A stretch of 64,000 bases of DNA from Euzebyella saccharophila (GTDB lineage Bacteria; Bacteroidota; Bacteroidia; Flavobacteriales; Flavobacteriaceae), in assembly GCF_014855495.1 (NCBI RefSeq), contig NZ_JACYFJ010000002.1:1-64000 (forward strand). The letters run 5' to 3'. Under the pieces are notes generated by a model. That model did no database searches. It worked only from the letters and a program-made list of their open reading frames with translations, and was not told the origin of the DNA. Below, piece by piece: positions 33,940-40,952 of the stretch; position 1 is the first letter of the stretch; each line of letters opens with the position of its first letter. Both the position numbers and the translations under genes were made by a program.

Positions 33940-34038
33940 TTAAAAAGGATAACTGTAAATTAGAAAAACAGTCATCGCAATAATAAACACAATATTAAAT
34001 GCCACGTAGATGTAGGTAAGTTTGTCTTTAAATTTCAT
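33940..34038 (-). CDS. 32-residue single-span membrane peptide
   Basis: A frame of 32 codons: a basic start MKFKDKLTYIYV and then a hydrophobic segment (AFNIVFIIAMTVFLIYSYPF) that fills the rest, so a small inner-membrane protein with a cytoplasmic N-terminus. A -7-like element TAAATTCG lies 24 bases before the ATG, and a strong terminator follows after a 103-base 3' region that can itself fold (TATTTACCGAAATA at 33909-33922). Similar small peptides often modulate a larger membrane complex; here no partner is evident. Confidence 0.55.
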   Translation of the reverse strand: MKFKDKLTYIYVAFNIVFIIAMTVFLIYSYPF

Positions 34039-34061
34039 GTCTAATGTCTCATTTTCAGTAA

Positions 34062-34069
34062 CGAATTTA
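34062..34069 (-). promoter_or_regulatory. -7-like element of the 32-residue gene
   Basis: Minus-strand 34069-34062 reads TAAATTCG, one base from TAnnTTTG, at 24 bases from the start codon. Confidence 0.35.
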
Positions 34070-34096
34070 CCTACTAACTTTTATTGTGACACATAG

Positions 34097-34144
34097 AAAA
34101 ACCCCATTATTTTGAGGGAATAATCCTAAATATATTGGGGTTTT
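34097..34144 (-). terminator. terminator of Gfo/Idh/MocA gene
   Basis: AAAACCCCA (34098-34106) pairs with TGGGGTTTT (34136-34144), with an inner ATTATT/AATAAT pairing; on the minus strand five T residues follow. Confidence 0.7.
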
Positions 34145-34187
34145 ACAAAAATATTAATATAAAAAACTGAAATTCAGATATTTGCGT

Positions 34188-35273
34188 TTATATTTTTATC
34201 AATTCATTATTTTTGGCCGATTTATAAACTGCTTCTACTACCCGTATATCCCTTAATCCTTCTTCACCCGGAACTAATAAATCGGTCCCGTTGATAAGGG
34301 AAAGCGCATCATCATCCATTTGCGTTGCTTGTTGATTCTCTATGGGGAAATTAATAATCGTTCCGTTGGACATCTCTCCATTGTTGCCATTGTAAGAAGA
34401 GTGAGGCTTCATTCTAATCCACCCTTTTTCATAATTAATATTTAGGTAATTCATGTTGATTCCAAAGCTTGTATGGCAAGAAGCTCTTGCTCCACTTGGG
34501 AACTCTAACTGAAACATAGCCGTCTCTTCCACTTCATGGTAGATTTCGGGTCGGGTCGTAAATGTTTGTGCCAATACGGATATAGGCTCTTCACCGGTAG
34601 CCAATCGGGCCCCTTGTAAGGCATAAACGCCCATGTCTCCCATAACTCCTCCACCTAACGCTTTGTTTTGCTTCCAATGATCGGTCCTTCCATCAAAATA
34701 GCCCGCTGCAGAGGTAATCATCTTAACTTTCCCAAAAGTTTTTTCCTTGGCAGCTTTCATATAGGCTTGGATATTGGGGTCATGCTGACATCTATAACCA
34801 ATGGCCAGTTTAACATTGTTGTCTTTACAGGCCTTTATCATAGATTCACATTCAGCAACCGTTGGGGCCATGGGTTTTTCACACCATACATGTTTACCCG
34901 CTTTGGCGGCCCTTATGGTATATTCTGCGTGCATGGAAGGAGGTAATACTACGTAGACAACATCTATGTCCTTGTTATTTGCAATTTGATCAAAATTGTC
35001 ATAGTTGTATATATTTGTGTCCTTTATGCCATATTTCTCTTGCCAAACAGGAATTTTTTCAGGACTTCCCGTGACTATTCCCCTTAATTCACAATGCTGG
35101 GTCATTTGAAGTGCAGGTCCAAGTAAATCTGTACTATAGTAACCCAGACCTACAAGGGCAACACCTAATTTCTTGTTTTGTGGATGGGTGGCGGACCATA
35201 GGGTGCTGGGTGCAAATGCCGTAGAGGCAGCGACGAGTCCTGTTGCTTTTAAAAAAGAGCGTCTATTTTTCAT
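34188..35273 (-). CDS. Gfo/Idh/MocA family oxidoreductase, Tat-exported
   Basis: A 361-residue NAD(P)-dependent sugar oxidoreductase. The start MKNRRSFLKATGLVAASTAF is a twin-arginine signal (RRSFLK), so the enzyme folds with its cofactor and is exported to the periplasm, like glucose-fructose oxidoreductase. The Rossmann fold shows GVALVGLGYYS, and the family motifs VYVVLPPSMHAEYTIRAAKAGKHVWCEKPMA contain the conserved EKP. MGDMGVYALQGARLATGEEP is also characteristic. Substrate is unknown; probably a carbohydrate. Monocistronic. Confidence 0.9.
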   Translation of the reverse strand: MKNRRSFLKATGLVAASTAFAPSTLWSATHPQNKKLGVALVGLGYYSTDLLGPALQMTQHCELRGIVTGSPEKIPVWQEKYGIKDTNIYNYDNFDQIANNKDIDVVYVVLPPSMHAEYTIRAAKAGKHVWCEKPMAPTVAECESMIKACKDNNVKLAIGYRCQHDPNIQAYMKAAKEKTFGKVKMITSAAGYFDGRTDHWKQNKALGGGVMGDMGVYALQGARLATGEEPISVLAQTFTTRPEIYHEVEETAMFQLEFPSGARASCHTSFGINMNYLNINYEKGWIRMKPHSSYNGNNGEMSNGTIINFPIENQQATQMDDDALSLINGTDLLVPGEEGLRDIRVVEAVYKSAKNNELIKI

Positions 35274-35349
35274 TTGTATAGTTTAAAGTTCTGTTTAATG
35301 AAGGGAAGAAATTACAACAAGAAATTTAATAAACCAACAATATAATAAG

Positions 35350-35385
35350 AGGCTTATCACTTTTAATACATTAATTGAGAAGCCT
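35350..35385 (-). terminator. terminator-like hairpin behind 33-aa peptide
   Basis: AGGCTT (35350-35355) pairs with AAGCCT (35380-35385), with an inner TCA/TGA pairing; T-run interrupted (CTTATTATATT on the minus strand). Confidence 0.4.
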
Positions 35386-35398
35386 TTGTAGATGATGC

Positions 35399-35500
35399 TT
35401 AGGGGACTGTCTTAAAAAAAATGATGTAAATAGACCAAACAAAACAGGCGGCACAAAGAATATAAACTATGTAATCGTTAGGGGTTGTATTTTCCTTCAT
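35399..35500 (-). CDS. 33-residue single-span membrane peptide
   Basis: A frame of 33 codons: MKENTTPNDY followed by one membrane segment (IVYILCAACFVWSIYIIFF) and KTVP. It has the same build as the 32-residue peptide 1.4 kb away (short polar start, one hydrophobic span, almost no tail) but a different sequence. A hairpin follows the stop codon. It lies in the otherwise empty gap upstream of the Gfo/Idh/MocA gene. Too short for routine gene calling; function unknown. Confidence 0.45.
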   Translation of the reverse strand: MKENTTPNDYIVYILCAACFVWSIYIIFFKTVP

Positions 35501-35662
35501 AACGGCTTCTTTTTAGTATAACGTCTTAAAGAGGAGGGGCTTTACAAAAAATCGTGCAAAGGTCTTTTATTTCGTTGAAGGTGTATAATTGATATGCTGT
35601 TTCAGTGATTTGCACTCTTAGACCTTATTTAATTTTATGATTCTGAAAATTAACCACTTACT

Positions 35663-35670
35663 TATGTTTG
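35663..35670 (+). promoter_or_regulatory. -7 candidate for astacin-like gene
   Basis: TATGTTTG is an exact TAnnTTTG but is 150 bases before the start codon; TCTG lies 17 bases upstream. The rest of 35501-35820 shows nothing clear. Confidence 0.25.
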
Positions 35671-35820
35671 TAAACTGAATTTTTTTAAGCTTGATGAAGT
35701 GTTAAATAGCACTGCTTACCGTAGTTTATACATAAATTCTTACGTAGCGTACAATTTTTATTCTTACTAATTAAATCTAATGGTAACTTCATATACCGGA
35801 ATTGGAAAAAAATTAAACGT

Positions 35821-36909
35821 ATGAATGATCAAGTGAAAAATAGGTATTGCAATCTTCCAAAAATGCCCGAAAGAGAATTTGCCGTGCCCGTGGGGCCTAT
35901 GAGAATGGAAGCTATTTTAATTATGGCAAAGAAATGGGTTAATGGCACTGTCTTGAAGTACGCCTTTTTTGAAAGAGATAATTTTTTTACTACGTTGACT
36001 GACAATACAGGCAATCAGACCAAGGTATTTTGGAGAGGCACGGATGAAGAAAAACAAGCGGTTAGAAATGCTTTTGCAAAATGGAAATCACTCCAAATAG
36101 GTCTTGAGTTTGAAGAGACCGAGGATATTTTAGATTCCATCATTCGTATAGGATTTGCAAAAGGTGAAGGTTCATGGTCTTATGTAGGTAGGGATTGTTG
36201 GGATATTCCAAAAGAACAAAGAACCATGAATTTTGGATGGGATATTGTTTCGGAAGAAGATACCATTCTTCATGAAATAGGACATGCTATGGGGTTTCCG
36301 CACGAGCACCAAAACCCAAAGGCAGGAATAGTATGGGATGAAGAGGCGGTTTATAATTCATTGGCTGGACCTCCTAATTTTTGGTCACGAGACAAAACTT
36401 TTCATAACATCATTAGAAAAATTGCTCCGGATGAGGTACAAGGTTCCAGTTGGGACCCCAACTCCATCATGCATTATCCGTTCGGCCCAAATATGATTTT
36501 GTCTCCAGAGGAATTTCAGGAAGGACTATCACCGGAAGACGGCCTATCGGATAGGGATATAGCCTGGGTCAAACAGTTTTATCCTAAATTGGACCGTAGG
36601 ACTTTCTTAGAATTAAAAGCTTTTCATTCTGAGATTATTTCACTTGCTGCCGGAGGGCAGATAAATTTAGAGTTTACTCCGGATGAAACGCGAAATTTTA
36701 CCATTCGTACTTTTGGCGCTATGGATACGGTAATGGTACTTTCTGAGGTTATGGAAAATGAAAGTGTGTATATAGCAGGGGATGACGATAGCGGGGAAGA
36801 CAGAAATTCTGTAATCACCCAAAAATTGATAAAAGGAAAAAAATACCTAATTAATATTCGTTTATACTATAAAACCAGTGCGGGCGATACCTGTGTGATG
36901 GTGTATTAG
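35821..36909 (+). CDS. astacin-like (M12A) zinc metalloprotease
   Basis: A 362-residue protein with the astacin zinc motif HEIGHAMGFPHE (residues 151-162) and the Met-turn SIMHYP (215-220), so the catalytic core is complete. Astacins cleave extracellular proteins, yet no signal peptide is visible: the start MNDQVKNRYCNLPKMPERE is polar. Either export uses another route or the enzyme acts inside. Residues about 255-362 form a beta-rich domain like the bacterial pre-peptidase C-terminal (PPC) type (FTIRTFGAMDTVMVLSE...AGDDDSGEDRNS). No type IX C-terminal signal is recognised. Monocistronic, convergent with the next gene. Confidence 0.85.
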   Translation: MNDQVKNRYCNLPKMPEREFAVPVGPMRMEAILIMAKKWVNGTVLKYAFFERDNFFTTLTDNTGNQTKVFWRGTDEEKQAVRNAFAKWKSLQIGLEFEETEDILDSIIRIGFAKGEGSWSYVGRDCWDIPKEQRTMNFGWDIVSEEDTILHEIGHAMGFPHEHQNPKAGIVWDEEAVYNSLAGPPNFWSRDKTFHNIIRKIAPDEVQGSSWDPNSIMHYPFGPNMILSPEEFQEGLSPEDGLSDRDIAWVKQFYPKLDRRTFLELKAFHSEIISLAAGGQINLEFTPDETRNFTIRTFGAMDTVMVLSEVMENESVYIAGDDDSGEDRNSVITQKLIKGKKYLINIRLYYKTSAGDTCVMVY

Positions 36910-36915
36910 AGTTTT

Positions 36916-37479
36916 CTACAATTGAAACTCTTCGTTACTTCCGTCTTTATTTTGGATTTTATCCTTAATAAACAGGTCTTTTAGAATGTATCCGGCAATC
37001 AGGGCTATTCCCAAAACCAGAAGAGGTATAGCGTAAGGCCAATTCAATACATTCAATAAGCTCCCGGCAATGATGGCCAATGCCCCAATGACAATGGCAA
37101 AATTCCAGATAACTTGTAGTTTCTGGTTTTTTGCTTTTTTATCCTCATCTAAAAAATAGGCCGTTCCTTCCATTACAAACCAGGTCATAAATGCAATGCC
37201 CACAATAATTTGAAGGAATAAGGTATGCTGAAAATCTAGCACCCTTACAATTCCATTTATCGTCCAACTTAAAACTAGCACTAGTTTTACGGTGTCTATA
37301 AATTTTCTTTGGGGCTTATTAAAATGTCGGAATACATATAAGATACCTGTATTGGCAAACCCAAACAATACAATCTCCTTTGCATAGGGCCATAACAGAA
37401 CCTTAAGGAGCATACCCAACAAAATGATCGTTAATGAAATTCTAAGGGGAATTTTAAGTATTTTATCTTTTTTAGGCAT
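36916..37479 (-). CDS. hypothetical membrane protein with duplicated WPYA motif
   Basis: A 187-residue protein with about six membrane segments. A hydrophobic stretch ending in WPYA occurs twice, LLGMLLKVLLWPYA (residues 20-33) and GSLLNVLNWPYA (139-150), each followed by a second span (KEIVLFGFANTGI; IPLLVLGIALIAG). This internal duplication suggests two related halves. GldL-type proteins also have a Trp-Pro between two early spans, but the resemblance is too small to assign. It ends seven bases from the convergent astacin-like gene and follows the nuclease-like gene by 12 bases. Confidence 0.7.
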   Translation of the reverse strand: MPKKDKILKIPLRISLTIILLGMLLKVLLWPYAKEIVLFGFANTGILYVFRHFNKPQRKFIDTVKLVLVLSWTINGIVRVLDFQHTLFLQIIVGIAFMTWFVMEGTAYFLDEDKKAKNQKLQVIWNFAIVIGALAIIAGSLLNVLNWPYAIPLLVLGIALIAGYILKDLFIKDKIQNKDGSNEEFQL

Positions 37480-37491
37480 GACAGAGGATTT

Positions 37492-37938
37492 TTAGTTGAT
37501 AGCTTTGATGTGCACACGTAGCCCTTCCATAATCCCAAGGATATTGTTAACGGTTTCTTTTAAGTAATATTTGATAAGTACATGTGGTATTCTAATGGTA
37601 GTAAAGCCATTTCTAAAGGAGTGCATTGCTTCCTCTAGATCGTTAATAGCCTGTTCATGGGTAAGCATATGGTACTCGGTGTCAATTTCAATATTGAGCT
37701 TTACTCGGGAAATGGCTATGTCTATTGATTTGGTACCATCCCACCACTCCAACATGGCCGTAACACCGGCTTCTTTTAATCCGTAATACAGTTGAACCGC
37801 TTCTTTGGGGGTGCCATGGCTTTCCATAAGTCTCGCCATTCTCTTTTTGTGTGCGTGGCAGAGTTGTACACCTAATACTTCCATAGAAGCTTTTTCTTCG
37901 GAAGGGTCTAGTTGTTTACTGCATTCTAAACAAGTCAT
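37492..37938 (-). CDS. small PD-(D/E)XK-like protein with zinc motif
   Basis: A 148-residue protein not recognised by name. The N-terminus MTCLECSKQL...GVQLCHAHKKR has two Cys pairs/Cys-His that could bind zinc. The second half has the outline of a DUF559-type PD-(D/E)XK nuclease: WWDGTKSIDIAISRVKLNIEIDTEYH (Asp, then Glu-Ile-Asp on the next strand), then NDLEEAMHSFRNGFTTIRIPHVLI, as in the helix-strand pair after the active site. A nuclease function is inference. Likely co-transcribed with the WPYA membrane protein. Confidence 0.6.
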   Translation of the reverse strand: MTCLECSKQLDPSEEKASMEVLGVQLCHAHKKRMARLMESHGTPKEAVQLYYGLKEAGVTAMLEWWDGTKSIDIAISRVKLNIEIDTEYHMLTHEQAINDLEEAMHSFRNGFTTIRIPHVLIKYYLKETVNNILGIMEGLRVHIKAIN

Positions 37939-38046
37939 AAATAGGCTAATTTATTTTGGGGGGAATAAACCCACTTAGTTCGATTTGGGATAATAATAAC
38001 CGTAGATTTTTTTTAATAGTATGCAGTATCGATGTACCGCACCCTG

Positions 38047-38084
38047 TTTTTAGATGAACTGCATTTTTTTAGATAAACGGCATT
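38047..38084. promoter_or_regulatory. tandem 19-bp repeats upstream of pxpABC
   Basis: TTTTTAGATGAACTGCATT (38047-38065) is followed at once by TTTTTAGATAAACGGCATT (38066-38084), two mismatches in 19. Cores on the other strand read GCAGTTCAT and GCCGTTTAT, fitting LytTR half-sites except for the first base. The repeats end 17 bp before a possible -33 box, a normal place for an activator. Confidence 0.5.
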
Positions 38085-38101
38085 AAAAAATGTTAAAACT
38101 G

Positions 38102-38133
38102 TTGTGAAAATCATCTGGTACTCCTGTATTTTG
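38102..38133 (+). promoter_or_regulatory. promoter candidate of pxpABC
   Basis: TTG (38102-38104) and TATTTTG (38127-38133) resemble the -33 and -7 boxes with spacing 22; imperfect. Confidence 0.3.
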
Positions 38134-38220
38134 CTGGTAATTTAAAATTTCAAGACATTTACTTCCGTCTTCTATTTATTTCGTAGTTTTCATGGTCGAA
38201 TCGCACTGTAGGTAAAATTT

Positions 38221-38958
38221 ATGAATAACATTCAGGTTGAGATAAATTGTGATGCGGGGGAAGGAATTGCCGATGAAAAAAGGATATTTCCCTTTATAAA
38301 TTCCTGTAGTATTGCCTGTGGAGGTCATGCGGGCAGTTTGTCAACTATGACAAAATCAGTGGAGCTCGCCTTGAAGAACAACTTGAAAATTGGGGCCCAC
38401 CCATCGTACCCTGATAAAGATAATTTTGGGAGGGTAAGTATGAAATTATCCCCCAAAAACTTACAGAGTTCCATATTACATCAGCTAAAGAATTTGGAAA
38501 CGGTACTAGGAACAAAGGGTATTAAATTGCATCATATAAAGGCCCATGGGGCTCTATATAATGATATGGCCAAGGATCCAACGATTGCTGCCGTATATCT
38601 CGCAGGCATTACAGAATATAGAGACTCTACTTTTTTATATGTTCCTTACAATTCGGTAGTGGCCAATATGGCATTGGAACAAGGTTTTAAAATAAAATAT
38701 GAGGCTTTTGCAGATAGGAATTACAATGATGACTTGTCTTTGGTGAGTAGGAAACACAAAAATTCATTAATACTGGAGCCGGAAAAAGTATTGGACCATG
38801 TTTTGCAAATTGCTAAAAATAAAACAGTGGTTACGGTAGAAGGCACTAAACAAAAGTTGAAAGCGGATACGTTCTGTGTGCATGGAGATACCAAAAGCGC
38901 ATTAGAAATTGTATCGTATATTAGGCAAATGATACCGAACCATAATACCCCCAATTAA
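38221..38958 (+). CDS. pxpA: 5-oxoprolinase subunit PxpA
   Basis: A 245-residue LamB/YcsF family protein. Family signatures: VEINCDAGEGIADEKRIFPFINSCSIACGGHAG-type start and HIKAHGALYNDMAKD near 105. PxpA with PxpB and PxpC forms the ATP-dependent prokaryotic 5-oxoprolinase that opens 5-oxo-L-proline, an unavoidable glutamine breakdown product, to glutamate. It is the first of three contiguous genes; the next starts at the base after its stop codon. Cytoplasmic. Confidence 0.94.
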   Translation: MNNIQVEINCDAGEGIADEKRIFPFINSCSIACGGHAGSLSTMTKSVELALKNNLKIGAHPSYPDKDNFGRVSMKLSPKNLQSSILHQLKNLETVLGTKGIKLHHIKAHGALYNDMAKDPTIAAVYLAGITEYRDSTFLYVPYNSVVANMALEQGFKIKYEAFADRNYNDDLSLVSRKHKNSLILEPEKVLDHVLQIAKNKTVVTVEGTKQKLKADTFCVHGDTKSALEIVSYIRQMIPNHNTPN

Positions 38959-39696
38959 GTGAATCTGTACTCTATTTCAATAAGGTCCTACGGGCCACAT
39001 GCCATTTTAATAGAATGGCCTAACCGGGTAGAAGAAGCCATTTTGGAAAATATTCTTCACTTTACAAATTATTTAAAGGAAGTAAAACTCAAAGAAGATA
39101 ATTGGGAAATGGTCCCGGCGTATAATTCCGTAACCTTAATTTACAGGGATGCTCCCATAGATTTCAAAAAATTTAAGGCCATGTTGATCGAGTGGTATGC
39201 AGACGTTTGGGAAGTACAGCCACAACAAAGAATAGTATGGAAACTTCCTGTTTGTTATCATAGGGAATTTGGAATAGACCTAGATTTGGTAAGCGAAAAA
39301 TTAAATTTGACGCCAAAGGAAATCATTCAACAACATACTTCTCAGAATTATACCTTATATGGAATCGGTTTTTTGCCTGGTTTTATGTATTTGGGCGGTC
39401 TACCCACCCAACTTGAAATACCCAGAAGGTCTCAGCCTAGGGCCAAAGTGGAAAAGGGATCAGTGGGTTTGGCTGGTAAGCAGACGGGAATTTACCCGCA
39501 ACTATCTCCAGGTGGATGGAATATCATAGGTAATTGCCCCATTAATATGTTCAACGTAAAAAAAGAAGAGCCGTGTTTTATTAAGGTAGGGGACAAGGTG
39601 CAATTTTATGAAATCGAGAAGGCGGAGCATGATTTGTATAAAATAGAGGAGGAAGTAGGCATTTATAAGCTGGAAAAGGAGGTGTGGCATGCTTAA
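38959..39696 (+). CDS. pxpB: 5-oxoprolinase subunit PxpB
   Basis: A 245-residue KipI/PxpB protein (allophanate hydrolase subunit 1 domain). Motifs: LPVCYHREFGIDLDLV near 95, YTLYGIGFLPGFMYLGGLP near 130 and IPRRSQPRAKVEKGSVGLAGKQTGIYPQLSPGGWNIIG near 155-190. It starts with GTG directly behind the pxpA stop, and overlaps pxpC by eight bases, so the three subunits are translated from one mRNA in equal supply. Confidence 0.94.
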   Translation: MNLYSISIRSYGPHAILIEWPNRVEEAILENILHFTNYLKEVKLKEDNWEMVPAYNSVTLIYRDAPIDFKKFKAMLIEWYADVWEVQPQQRIVWKLPVCYHREFGIDLDLVSEKLNLTPKEIIQQHTSQNYTLYGIGFLPGFMYLGGLPTQLEIPRRSQPRAKVEKGSVGLAGKQTGIYPQLSPGGWNIIGNCPINMFNVKKEEPCFIKVGDKVQFYEIEKAEHDLYKIEEEVGIYKLEKEVWHA

Positions 39697-40531
39697 AGTG
39701 TTAAAGGCGGGACTGTTTACCACTGTTCAAGATAAGGGTCGGTACGGTTATTTGAACAAAGGAGTGCCGGTGGCCGGATATATGGATCAATTTTCAGCTG
39801 TAAAGGTCAATAATTTATTGGGCAACCCTAAAAATGCGGCTGTTATTGAAATAACAATGACAGGACCAAAATTGAAATTTGAGGCGCCTACTTACATCTG
39901 CTTGGGAGGAGCTGAAATTTCTGCTAAACTAAATGAACAGCCAATTGTCAACTATACTTTGGTGAAAGTGGCCAAAGGCGATATCCTTACCTATGGAAAA
40001 TTGCAAAATGGTTTTAGGGCCTATCTGGCTGTTAGAAACGGATTTGAAACCCCGGTTGTTTTAGGAAGTCGATCCTATTTTAAGGGCATAACAAAAAAGA
40101 ATCATGTATCGGACGGTGATATCATTCCCTATTCGGAGGACACCGGTTTTCAGCCAAAGATTATGGAAATGAAGGTGAATTCCACTTTTGATCAAACACA
40201 ATTGGGCGTTACGCCCGGTCCTGAATATGAAATGCTATCGGACAAACAATTGGAGTACCTGTTCGCAAAGGGTTTTACCATTTCCAATGAGAACAATAGA
40301 ATGGCATACCAATTAGAAGAGATGATTCCTGGGCATGAAATTTCAATGCTAACATCCGCTACGCTGCCTGGTACGGTTCAATTTACACCCGCAGGAAAGT
40401 TAATTGTCTTGATGAAAGACGGTCAGACCACAGGAGGGTACCCTAGAATACTGCAATTGTCTGATGATGCCATAAACATCATTACGCAAAAAAAGTTTGG
40501 AGACAAGGTGAAGTTCAAACTACTTAGATAG
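39689..40531 (+). CDS. pxpC: 5-oxoprolinase subunit PxpC
   Basis: A 280-residue biotin-dependent carboxylase-like domain protein (KipA/PxpC, allophanate hydrolase subunit 2). Motifs: VQDKGRYGYLNKGVPVAGYMD near 13, CLGGAEISAKLNEQ near 70, VTPGPEY near 172 and QTTGGYPRILQLSDDA near 250. It completes the pxpABC set. A separate attenuator region for the ilv genes begins about 70 bp downstream. Confidence 0.93.
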   Translation: MLKVLKAGLFTTVQDKGRYGYLNKGVPVAGYMDQFSAVKVNNLLGNPKNAAVIEITMTGPKLKFEAPTYICLGGAEISAKLNEQPIVNYTLVKVAKGDILTYGKLQNGFRAYLAVRNGFETPVVLGSRSYFKGITKKNHVSDGDIIPYSEDTGFQPKIMEMKVNSTFDQTQLGVTPGPEYEMLSDKQLEYLFAKGFTISNENNRMAYQLEEMIPGHEISMLTSATLPGTVQFTPAGKLIVLMKDGQTTGGYPRILQLSDDAINIITQKKFGDKVKFKLLR

Positions 40532-40600
40532 ATTGATTTTTTAGTCATTTCCCTCTAAAAGATAAGCCTTGTTTCAGCTAATTTCAGTAATATTGTTCGT

Positions 40601-40657
40601 ATGAAATACAAAAGTATTGAAGTCCTAGATATTTTGGTCGTTCCCATAAGGGAGTGA
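40601..40657 (+). CDS. ilv leader peptide
   Basis: An 18-codon frame, MKYKSIEVLDILVVPIRE, TGA at 40655-40657. Residues 6-16 contain three Ile, three Val and two Leu, eight of eleven. It is followed by an intrinsic terminator and then ilvD. The composition is what a branched-chain amino-acid attenuator needs: shortage of charged Ile/Val/Leu tRNA stalls the ribosome here. A partial -7 match (TAATATTG, 40588-40595) directly before the ATG raises the possibility of a leaderless leader peptide. Confidence 0.75.
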   Translation: MKYKSIEVLDILVVPIRE

Positions 40658-40718
40658 TACAGATTGCTGTGGATTTCAAGAAGCCTGTATCAAAATTAAA
40701 ATTGATACAGGCTTTTTT
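40655..40718 (+). promoter_or_regulatory. ilv transcription attenuator
   Basis: Three segments compete. TGATACAG (40655-40662) begins with the leader stop codon; CTGTATCA (40685-40692) can pair with it (antiterminator) or with TGATACAG (40703-40710). The latter forms a 13-bp stem AAGCCTGTATCAA/TTGATACAGGCTT (40681-40693/40702-40714) followed by six T residues, an intrinsic terminator. A ribosome that reaches the stop codon covers the first segment and lets the terminator form; a stalled one frees it. The 235 bp from here to ilvD are AT-rich without a clear second element. Confidence 0.8.
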
Positions 40719-40952
40719 GTTTGGCCAATTCGATAAAAACAGGACAAAAAATGGCATTGAAGAACAATTATTTAACTATTGAATATGATAAAAATATTAA
40801 CCTAAAAAACTTATAATCATATATTTATAAAAATTATTCCTTCATTGACTTTAGAAAGCGATTTCTTAGAAAAAATTAAGGAATAAAGAATTAAATACTT
40901 TTGAAATAGTAGTACATAAACCAATTTAAACCTAGCAACATTATTTTCATAA

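Noticed and set aside
40703-40720. Terminator of pxpC only
   Set aside because: It is 150 bp behind pxpC and preceded by a competing antiterminator arm and a leader peptide, which fits ilv attenuation better; it may still stop pxp read-through.
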